Shown here: positions 1 to 5,238 of the stretch, one piece after another | How positions within the stretch are numbered: the first letter of the stretch is position 1 | How the letters are laid out: every line of letters begins with the position of its first letter | Notes under the pieces: generated by a model | Told to the model about the DNA's origin: nothing | The model's database searches: none | The model's input: only the letters and a program-made list of their open reading frames with translations | NCBI GenBank assembly: GCA_016793585.1 | Contig: JAEUJR010000924.1 | Location: 1-6,066, forward strand | From: Archangium sp. | Lineage (GTDB): Bacteria; Myxococcota; Myxococcia; Myxococcales; Myxococcaceae | Reading direction: 5' to 3' | DNA: 6,066 nt | Made by a program: the position numbers and the translations under genes

Positions 1-399
1 CGAGGTGAACGTCGATCCGTCGTGAAAGACGATGCCCGGAAGCAGCTCGACCTCGAGCTGGGCCTTCACCACCTTCGCCCCCTTCAGGAGCAGAGGAACC
101 ACCGGTCCATCCGGGTGTTCGGGGTCGAGCCGCGCGAGACACTCGTAGACCGTGCCCGTCGTCGCGCGCACGATCAGGCCATCTGCCAGCCGATCGTGAA
201 AACGCGTGAAGCCCAGTGGATCACTGGCCAGCCGCACCGTGAGCGTGCCACCACGACGGGGGGCCTTCGCTTCTTCTGGAGTGAACGCTCCGGCAAGCCA
301 CTCTGGCGTGGCGGCCGTGCGCGTTTCCCGTTCGCACTTCGAGCACGACACCGCGAGCAGCGCGACGAGGAGAACGCCCCAGCGCGCGTCACGAATCAC
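1..399 (-). CDS. Family 5 extracellular solute-binding lipoprotein (peptide/nickel ABC transporter type), 5' part only
   Basis: The 133 visible codons run without a stop to the window edge, so the C-terminal part is missing (full family members are about 500-600 residues). The start is GTG, sharing a GTGA overlap with the stop of the upstream lipoprotein gene, which points to translational coupling. Residues 1-19 form a lipoprotein signal peptide: Arg3 and Arg6, a hydrophobic core at 7-17, then a lipobox A-V-S-C with Cys19. After a spacer the pattern RRGGTLTVRLASDP (48-61) and VYECLARLDPE (84-94) match the start of SBP_bac_5 proteins, and PGIVFHDGSTFT (121-132) matches the family hallmark G-x-x-FHDG-x-x-FT. 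Known members bind oligopeptides, nickel or other solutes outside the inner membrane and hand them to an ABC permease. No permease or ATPase is in view, so the substrate cannot be guessed. Predicted from reading the reverse strand directly; the frame is clean throughout. Confidence 0.85.
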   Translation of the reverse strand, partial: MIRDARWGVLLVALLAVSCSKCERETRTAATPEWLAGAFTPEEAKAPRRGGTLTVRLASDPLGFTRFHDRLADGLIVRATTGTVYECLARLDPEHPDGPVVPLLLKGAKVVKAQLEVELLPGIVFHDGSTFTS

Positions 400-1199
400 G
401 GACTGACCGCCTGCCCGTTCGCCTGTACCTCGACGACGGGAATGCCCTCGGGCGGCTCGAGTTCGAACAACGTCAGCTCGGGCGTCTCGTTGACCGTGAT
501 GTCCTTGTAGAGCAGCTCGACCTTCGTCTTCGCCGAGGGCGCATCGAGCGTGAGGTGCTTCGGCAGCGTCGCTGGGCCGAAGTCCGTGAGCTCATCGGCG
601 TCGATCGCGTAGGTCGTGAGGCCCTCGACGCGCGAGCGCGTGACCCGATGCGTTCCTGTCGAGACGTTCAGGCGCTGCGTGACGGCGCCGCGTTTGAGCG
701 TGAGCGAGTACGAACGCGACGGCTCGTCGACCGACAGCTCGCTCGACTCTTCGGGAATGCGCGGCACCCGGCCCATCAGCAGCGAGGCGAGCTCTCTGGG
801 CGGCAGCGCGATGGGAACGAAGCGCGCCATGTTCTCGGCCGACGCCGGCCCGCGGAAGTACTTGTGCTGGCGCGCGTCGTAGAGGCCGAACCGTTCTCCG
901 TCGGTGACGAGAATGCCCTCGGGGCGGCCGAAGAAGTCGAGCGACTCGATGTGCAGCTGCGCCGGGTGCATCACCGCGACGAACAGCGTGACGGCGCCCT
1001 TCCCCTGCGGGCTGTCGACGATCAGCTTGGCGTCGCCCTTCACCGAGATCACCTGCGACTCGGCGACCACGATGCGCTTGAGCAGCTCGGGCCCGTCTTT
1101 CGCGGGCCCGTCTTTTCCATAGTCGAGCGGGGGCAACCGGGGACACCCGAGCAGGCCCAGACCGAGGAGCACGCTCAGGGCTCCGCGAAGCAGCGTCAT
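396..1199 (-). CDS. LolB/DUF4292-like envelope lipoprotein of unknown function
   Basis: This is a 267-residue predicted lipoprotein. The signal peptide is short and typical (Arg5, hydrophobic 6-18) and ends in the lipobox L-L-G-C with Cys19; this fixes the ATG at 1199 as the start. The mature protein has the character of the LolA/LolB/DUF4292 half-barrel fold: SVKGDAKLIVDSPQGKG (52-68), an HIESLDFFGRPEGILVTDGE stretch (83-102), then LYDARQHKYFRGPAS (106-120) and a PPRELASLLMGRVP segment (133-146). LolB inserts lipoproteins into the outer membrane; related DUF4292 proteins have no firm role, so the fold assignment is an inference and function is unknown. The stop overlaps the GTG of the solute-binding lipoprotein gene, so the two are probably one operon. 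A duplicated KDGPA/KDGPE segment lies just after the lipid anchor. The start codon lies in a CATG shared with the divergent exbB-like reading frame. No convincing Shine-Dalgarno is seen. Confidence 0.75.
   Translation of the reverse strand: MTLLRGALSVLLGLGLLGCPRLPPLDYGKDGPAKDGPELLKRIVVAESQVISVKGDAKLIVDSPQGKGAVTLFVAVMHPAQLHIESLDFFGRPEGILVTDGERFGLYDARQHKYFRGPASAENMARFVPIALPPRELASLLMGRVPRIPEESSELSVDEPSRSYSLTLKRGAVTQRLNVSTGTHRVTRSRVEGLTTYAIDADELTDFGPATLPKHLTLDAPSAKTKVELLYKDITVNETPELTLFELEPPEGIPVVEVQANGQAVSP
1088..1115. repeat. Two-copy 15-bp-period tandem repeat in the lipoprotein linker
   Basis: The 13-bp unit cgggcccgtcttt occurs at 1088-1100 and again at 1103-1115, a period of 15 bp. Being a multiple of three it stays in frame and encodes KDGPA followed by KDGPE at residues 29-38 of the minus-strand lipoprotein, directly after the acylated cysteine region. 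It probably arose by slippage and only lengthens a flexible, charged tether between the membrane anchor and the folded domain. Confidence 0.7.
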
Positions 1200-1239
1200 G
1201 GCGTGGGAGAGTACGGCCCGCTATGTCTCGGGTCCATCA

Positions 1240-1941
1240 ATGAGCTTCGACGAGCTGGTGCACTACATCCGCCTGGGCGGTCTGACGATGGCGGTGATTC
1301 TCTTCGCCTCGGTTCTCTCTCTCGGCGTCGCGATCGAACGGCTGCTGGCGCTGTGGGGCGTGGGCTCGAAGGCGCGCGAGTTGGGGCAGACGATCGCGAA
1401 GCACCTGCTGCGGGGTGACGTGCCCGCAGCGAGATCGGCGGCTGAGCGCGCGACCACGCTCTCGGCCGAGCTGTTCCGCGCCGGGTTCGACCGCGCGCAG
1501 AAGACGACGGGGCCTGCGCTCGACGCGGCGGTCGACCGCGAACGGCAGCAGGTCGCGCTCAAGATGAAGCGCGGGCTCTGGGTGCTCGGCACGATCGGCG
1601 CGACCACGCCATTCGTCGGGCTCTTCGGCACCGTCGCCGGCATCATGAAGTCGTTCCGTGATCTCGGCCTCGACGTCGAGTCGGGTGGCTCGGGTGGTTC
1701 GGCCGCCGTGATGACCGGCATCTCGGAGGCGCTCGTCGCCACCGCCGCGGGCATCATCGTCGCCGTCGAGGCGGTGGTGCTGTTCAACATGTTCCAGGCG
1801 CGGCTCTCGCGGCTCAACGTCGAGCTCAAGCTCATCGCCGAGGAGTTCGTGGAGCTGCTGCGCGAAGCGCCCCGGCAGGGCACGCCGTCTCCCGAGGCCG
1901 CCGCCACGCCGGCCACGCCCGCCCCGGCGCAGGGGAGCTGA
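1240..1941 (+). CDS. MotA/TolQ/ExbB proton-channel family protein
   Basis: This is a 233-residue inner-membrane subunit of an ExbB-ExbD/TolQ-TolR motor, which uses proton flow to energise TonB, TolA or a motility/trafficking complex. Three membrane segments are visible: about 14-37, 113-137 and 161-184. The large loop between the first two is cytoplasmic, as in the family. Conserved motifs include GTIGATTPFVGLFGTVAGIM (117-136) and GISEALVATAAGIIVAVEAV (160-179); Glu163 aligns with the functionally important acidic residue of ExbB helix 3. Glu177 stands where E. coli TolQ and ExbB have proline. The C-terminal 25 residues are Pro/Ala/Thr-rich and likely disordered. I chose ATG 1240 because MSFDELVHYIRLGG looks like the usual N-terminus; an in-frame ATG at 1198 would add 14 residues and overlap the divergent lipoprotein gene. 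Neither start has a strong ribosome site. A TolR/ExbD gene follows after three bases. Whether it is TolQ, ExbB or AglR-like cannot be told here. Confidence 0.92.
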   Translation: MSFDELVHYIRLGGLTMAVILFASVLSLGVAIERLLALWGVGSKARELGQTIAKHLLRGDVPAARSAAERATTLSAELFRAGFDRAQKTTGPALDAAVDRERQQVALKMKRGLWVLGTIGATTPFVGLFGTVAGIMKSFRDLGLDVESGGSGGSAAVMTGISEALVATAAGIIVAVEAVVLFNMFQARLSRLNVELKLIAEEFVELLREAPRQGTPSPEAAATPATPAPAQGS

Positions 1942-1944
1942 GTC

Positions 1945-2406
1945 ATGGCGGCTCGTGGTCCAGGTGGCAGCTCCTCCGATGATCCCGCGGCTGAAGAAGC
2001 GGTCTTCTCGGAGATCAACATCACGCCGCTGACCGACATCTTCCTGGTGCTGCTGATCATCTTCATGGTCACCAGCTCGGTGATCGTGAACCAGGGCCAG
2101 GGCGCGAAGTCGGGCCTCAAGGTGAACCTGCCGCAGGGCGGAGCCGCCGACGTTCAGGCGAACTCGAGCGATCTCTCGATCGCCATCCTCACCGATGGGC
2201 GGCTGGTGCTCGGCGGCGACGTGGTGAGCGCTGACGAGCTCAAGAAGGCGCTCGAAGATGCGAAGGCGAAGAACCCCGACACGCTGGTGATCGTGCAGGC
2301 CGACGAAGGCGTGCCACACGGCAAGGTCGTCGAGGTGATGGAGATGGCGAAGAGCGCCGGCCTCGCCCAGCTCGCCATCGGCGTTCGTGAAGGCCCCGGC
2401 AAGTAG
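1945..2406 (+). CDS. TolR/ExbD family biopolymer transport protein
   Basis: This is a 153-residue partner of the preceding channel protein. It has a cytoplasmic N-terminus, one membrane segment at about 29-48 and a periplasmic domain. The stretch INITPLTDIFLVLLIIFMV (24-42) holds Asp31, the proton-carrying aspartate of ExbD/TolR/MotB-type helices. The periplasmic part ends with the familiar VQADEGVPHGKVVEVMEMAK (117-136) and the LAIGV strand (143-147). Length is normal for the family. The ATG has a good ribosome site, aggggag at 1931-1937, seven bases upstream and inside the end of the exbB-like gene, so the two are surely co-translated. Only one ExbD-type gene is present, and no TonB, TolA, TolB or Pal gene follows: the next gene is convergent. 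The energised partner must be encoded elsewhere. Its stop lies three bases from the stop of the convergent hydrolase gene. Confidence 0.93.
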   Translation: MAARGPGGSSSDDPAAEEAVFSEINITPLTDIFLVLLIIFMVTSSVIVNQGQGAKSGLKVNLPQGGAADVQANSSDLSIAILTDGRLVLGGDVVSADELKKALEDAKAKNPDTLVIVQADEGVPHGKVVEVMEMAKSAGLAQLAIGVREGPGK

Positions 2407-2409
2407 CCG

Positions 2410-3204
2410 TCAGCGAACGAAGGCCTGCAGCGCGCTCCACACCTCGGGCCGGTCGGCCACGTCGTTGTGATGGCCGCCGTCGATGCGCACCAGCGTCGCG
2501 TTCGGGAGCAACTTCGACAGCTGCTCGCCCAGCACGAAGGGCACCACCTCGTCGGCGGTTCCGTGGATGATCAGCGTCGGCTGCTTCACGGTGGCGGCCT
2601 TCGAGGCCGAGTCGAACCGATCACGCATGAGCAGCTTCACCGGCAGGAACGGCAGCATGGTCACCGCGACATCGGGCAGTGACGTGTACGGCGTGAAGAG
2701 CACCAGCTTCTGACCGATGCCGCGACTCGCCAGCTCGACTGCGACGCCGGAGCCAACCGACTGGCCCGAGATGACGAGCCGCTCCCGTGTCACGCCCTGC
2801 CCTTCGAGCCACGCGATCGCGGCTTCGGCCGCGGCCACGATCGAGGTCTCCGAAGGAGCGCCCTTCTCTTTCGCGAGCCCGTAGCCGGGGTACTCCACCG
2901 CGACGAAGCCCAGCCCCTCCTGGTGCCAGGCATCGGCCATCCACTCCGTCCACGCGATCTGCTCTCCGTTGCCGTGGAAGTGCACCACCACGCGGGCGCC
3001 CGCGTCGGGTGGAGCGCGGTACAGCAGCACGGTCAGGGGCAGCTCGATCACCTGCGACGCAGCGGGCTTCACGGCCGTTGGCGGCGCGGGGAACAACAGC
3101 TTTCGCTGCGCGACGAAGGCCAGCGCCGCGATCGCGAGGTACGAGGCACCGAGAATCGAGACCACCGCCACGAGCACGCGTCGAACCCTCCGCATGCCGG
3201 GCAT
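2410..3204 (-). CDS. Membrane-anchored alpha/beta hydrolase (Bem46/ABHD13-like)
   Basis: This is a 264-residue serine hydrolase of the alpha/beta fold. An N-terminal basic stretch (Arg5, Arg6, Arg8, Arg9) is followed by one hydrophobic helix at about 10-31 and the RKLLFPAP junction (34-41), which suggests an inner-membrane anchor with the catalytic domain outside; an uncleaved signal anchor is more likely than secretion because no lipobox or clear cleavage site is seen. The catalytic parts are all present: oxyanion-hole HGNG (77-80), YPGYG (105-109), nucleophile elbow GQSVGSG with Ser149, Asp218 in HGTADEVVP, and His246 in GGHHND. These fit the Bem46/ABHD13/ABHD17 group (COG1073), whose known members include thioesterases or esterases; the substrate here is unknown. 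A second in-frame ATG at 3195 (MRRVRR) is an equally good start. The leader is unusual: a strong hairpin ends about ten bases before ATG 3204, and no clear ribosome site is visible for either start. Confidence 0.9.
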   Translation of the reverse strand: MPGMRRVRRVLVAVVSILGASYLAIAALAFVAQRKLLFPAPPTAVKPAASQVIELPLTVLLYRAPPDAGARVVVHFHGNGEQIAWTEWMADAWHQEGLGFVAVEYPGYGLAKEKGAPSETSIVAAAEAAIAWLEGQGVTRERLVISGQSVGSGVAVELASRGIGQKLVLFTPYTSLPDVAVTMLPFLPVKLLMRDRFDSASKAATVKQPTLIIHGTADEVVPFVLGEQLSKLLPNATLVRIDGGHHNDVADRPEVWSALQAFVR

Positions 3205-3214
3205 CGTGACATGG

Positions 3215-3249
3215 AAAAGCCCCGTCTCCCGCGAAGGAGACGGGGCTTT
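3215..3249 (-). terminator. Rho-independent terminator of the acyl-CoA dehydrogenase gene
   Basis: A perfect 14-bp inverted repeat, aaagccccgtctcc at 3216-3229 and ggagacggggcttt at 3236-3249, encloses a 6-base loop. Read on the minus strand the stem is followed by a run of four T (3218-3215), the signature of intrinsic termination, and it begins twelve bases after the dehydrogenase stop. On the plus strand the T run is only three, so it is best assigned to the minus direction, though plus-strand transcripts reading through the hydrolase region could also be affected. Confidence 0.88.
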
Positions 3250-3261
3250 GGAGCGCTCGAA

Positions 3262-5103
3262 TCAGAACGACGCGAACGCGGCGTCGGTGATGTCCATCGG
3301 GCTGGTGTCTTCGAGCATCACGAGCTCGGCCAGCTGCTTCACCTGCGGCAGCACGTTGCGGCCGTAGTACAGCGCCGAGTAGCGCTTGCCCTCGTAGAAG
3401 GCGCGATCGGCCGCGTCTTTGCCCAGCTTCGAGAGCGCCTCTTCAGCGCGCACGCCGGCGTCGAGCAGCAGGAAGCCGACCGTCGTCTTCGCCATCATCT
3501 CGAGGAAGCGGTTGGCCGAGAGCGGAACGAGGGTGACCTTCTCGGACTGGCTCCAGCCCATGAACCCCATGGCCGTCGAGACGACCGCCTCCGAGGCGTT
3601 GCCGAGCGCCTCGACCTCTTTTCCGAACACCGGGTGGTTCTTGTGCTTCTCGACGAAGGTGGCGATGTCGCTCATGAACGTCTGGAAGTTCGCTCCGCCG
3701 TTCTGGCCGAGCTTGCGGCCCACGAGATCCATCGCCTGAATGTGGTTGGTGCCCTCGTAGATGCTGAAGATCTTCGAGTCGCGCAGGTACTGCTCGACGG
3801 GCCAGTCCTTGAGGAAGCCGGCGCCGCCGAAGACCTGAATCGCGACCGCGCACAGGCGGAACGACTCGTCGCTCGCGTACGACTTCACGAGGGGCGTCAG
3901 CAGGTCGACCTGGCTCTGGTGATACGTCGCCTTCTCGTCGTCTTTGCCCTGATGAATGAGCGCGAGATCGCGGTGCGCCGCCAGCTTCACGACGAGCGCG
4001 CGAATGCCTTCGACGTGGCTCTTGAGCTCGAGCAGCATGCGGCGCACGTCGGGGTGCTCGATGATCGCGACGCGCGGCTTCGAGGGATCCTTGAAGTGCT
4101 TGAAGTGCGCGCCCTGCTTGCGGTCCTTCGCGTACTCCAGCGCGTTCAGGTACGCGCTCGACGCGACGGCGAGCCCCTGAATGCCGACGGCGATGCGCGC
4201 GCCGTTCATCATGCGGAACATCTGCGACATGCCCTGGTTCTCGACGGTGCCGACGAGCTCACCGAAACACTCGCCGTTCTCGCCGAAGTTCAGCACACAG
4301 GTCGCCGAGCTGTTGATGCCCAGCTTGTGCTCGATGGACGCCACCTGCACGTCGTTGAGCGCGCCCGCCGAGCCGTCGGCGTTCACGGTGCGCTTGGGCA
4401 CGATGAAGAGCGAGAGGCCCTTGGTGCCCGCAGGAGCGCCTTCGATGCGCGCCAGCACGAGGTGCACCACGTTCTCGACCAGGTCCGAGTCGCCGGCCGA
4501 GATGAAGATCTTGGTGCCGCTGATCTTGTAGCGCCCGTCGGCCTGCTTGACGGCCTTGGTCGTCGCCGAGCCCACGTCGCTGCCAGCGTGCGCTTCGGTG
4601 AGGCACATGGTGCCGCCCCACTGGCCGTTGAACATCTTCTCGGCGAAGTGCTTCTTCTGGTGCTCGGTGCCGCAGTCGGCGATCACCTCGGCCGCGCCCC
4701 ACGACAAGCCCGAGTACATGTTGAACGCGGTGTTGGCGCCCGAGGTGATCTCCTCGATGAGCGCGTAGAGCGCCATCGGCGCGCCCTGCCCGCCGAACTC
4801 GGCAGGCACCGAGATCTGCTTGAGGCCGGCCTCGAACAGCTTCTTCCACGCGTCTTTGTAGCCCTTGGGCGTCACGACCGAGCCGTCGACCAGCTTGCAG
4901 CCCTCACGGTCGCCGCTGCTGTTGAGGGGCCCCAGCACCTCGCTCGCGAATCGGTACGTCTCTTTGAGGATCGACTTCGCGGTCTCTTCGTCCCAGCTCT
5001 CGTAGGGACCCTTGCCTGCGATGTCCTTGAACCCGAACTGCTCGAACAACACGAACTGCAACTCGCGAAGATCTGCCTTGTAGCGGTTGATTCCAACGGA
5101 CAT
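3262..5103 (-). CDS. Acyl-CoA dehydrogenase, large DmdC-like subfamily
   Basis: This is a 613-residue FAD flavoenzyme predicted to introduce the 2,3-trans double bond into an acyl-CoA, passing electrons to ETF. It starts with the short N-terminal extension of this subfamily (YKADLRELQFVLFE, 8-21). The first family signature, CLTEAHAGSDVGS, is at 167-179, followed by GTKIFISAGD (196-205). The second signature region lies around QVFGGAGFLKDWPVEQYLRD (423-442), with Gln where many relatives have Arg/Lys. The catalytic base is Glu450 in IYEGTNHIQ (448-456). Residues from about 470 to 595 form the extra helical C-terminal domain (PF12806 type) that separates these ~600-residue enzymes from the usual ~380-residue dehydrogenases. 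Characterised relatives include DmdC (3-methylmercaptopropionyl-CoA); most are general or long-chain enzymes, so the substrate is open. ATG 5103 is preferred over the upstream in-frame ATG 5148 because ctggag lies eight bases before it and the homologous N-terminus begins there. The hydratase pair lies upstream on the same strand. Confidence 0.93.
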   Translation of the reverse strand: MSVGINRYKADLRELQFVLFEQFGFKDIAGKGPYESWDEETAKSILKETYRFASEVLGPLNSSGDREGCKLVDGSVVTPKGYKDAWKKLFEAGLKQISVPAEFGGQGAPMALYALIEEITSGANTAFNMYSGLSWGAAEVIADCGTEHQKKHFAEKMFNGQWGGTMCLTEAHAGSDVGSATTKAVKQADGRYKISGTKIFISAGDSDLVENVVHLVLARIEGAPAGTKGLSLFIVPKRTVNADGSAGALNDVQVASIEHKLGINSSATCVLNFGENGECFGELVGTVENQGMSQMFRMMNGARIAVGIQGLAVASSAYLNALEYAKDRKQGAHFKHFKDPSKPRVAIIEHPDVRRMLLELKSHVEGIRALVVKLAAHRDLALIHQGKDDEKATYHQSQVDLLTPLVKSYASDESFRLCAVAIQVFGGAGFLKDWPVEQYLRDSKIFSIYEGTNHIQAMDLVGRKLGQNGGANFQTFMSDIATFVEKHKNHPVFGKEVEALGNASEAVVSTAMGFMGWSQSEKVTLVPLSANRFLEMMAKTTVGFLLLDAGVRAEEALSKLGKDAADRAFYEGKRYSALYYGRNVLPQVKQLAELVMLEDTSPMDITDAAFASF

Positions 5104-5111
5104 GTGCGTGG

Positions 5112-5117
5112 CTCCAG
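5112..5117 (-). promoter_or_regulatory. Ribosome binding site deciding the dehydrogenase start
   Basis: On the minus strand ctggag ends eight bases before ATG 5103-5101. The alternative in-frame ATG at 5148 has no purine-rich element in the same position, so this site supports the shorter protein. Confidence 0.6.
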
Positions 5118-5136
5118 GAGACGGCCCAACTGCCAA

Positions 5137-5153
5137 GTCACGAGGCACGTGAC
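5137..5153. promoter_or_regulatory. Inverted repeat in the dehydrogenase leader, possible operator
   Basis: The sequence gtcacg at 5137-5142, five bases, then cgtgac at 5148-5153 forms a perfect 6-bp-arm dyad of 17 bp. It lies between the candidate promoter and the start codon, a position where a TetR- or FadR-type acyl-CoA-responsive repressor could act. No regulator gene is in view, and a dyad of this size can occur by chance in GC-rich DNA, so the role is a guess. Confidence 0.3.
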
Positions 5154-5175
5154 ACCGTGCGTCGTAACGAGCCGA

Positions 5176-5205
5176 ATCCTGCGCGTCACCTGATTTTCAA
5201 GTCAA
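5176..5205 (-). promoter_or_regulatory. Candidate housekeeping promoter for the acyl-CoA dehydrogenase
   Basis: Read on the minus strand, TTGACT (plus 5205-5200) is a five-of-six match to the -35 consensus, followed after 18 bases by CAGGAT (5181-5176), a three-of-six match to the -10 box. The surrounding 5190-5212 segment is clearly more A+T-rich than its flanks. It sits about 70-100 bases upstream of the start, within the 135-bp gap that separates the dehydrogenase gene from the hydratase gene. Confidence 0.4.
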
Positions 5206-5238
5206 CGGTTTTCGACGCGGCGCGGCACAACAGCCAAA

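Noticed and set aside
22..510. A 162-codon plus-strand frame at the left edge
   Set aside because: The minus strand here carries the solute-binding protein with its FHDG motif and a lipoprotein signal; the plus frame shows no family features.
1198..1239. N-terminal extension of the exbB-like protein from ATG 1198
   Set aside because: The added 14 residues are not family-like and would overlap the divergent gene's start codon; kept only as an alternative.
555..1418. A 287-codon plus-strand frame opposite the lipoprotein gene
   Set aside because: Arg-rich product with no domain, and it overlaps both the lipoprotein gene and the start of the exbB-like gene in another frame.
1237..2319. A 360-codon open frame on the minus strand opposite the exbB/exbD-like genes
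   Set aside because: The product is Arg/His/Glu low-complexity and entirely complementary to two clear genes; a GC-driven shadow.
5104..5148. N-terminal extension of the acyl-CoA dehydrogenase from ATG 5148
   Set aside because: No ribosome site, the extension has no family match, and it would include the dyad and the good ribosome site before ATG 5103.
2923..5193. A 756-codon open frame on the plus strand opposite the acyl-CoA dehydrogenase
   Set aside because: It is antisense to a gene with complete family motifs; its product is Arg/His/Leu/Val-rich with no recognisable domain, the usual by-product of high-GC third positions on the other strand.
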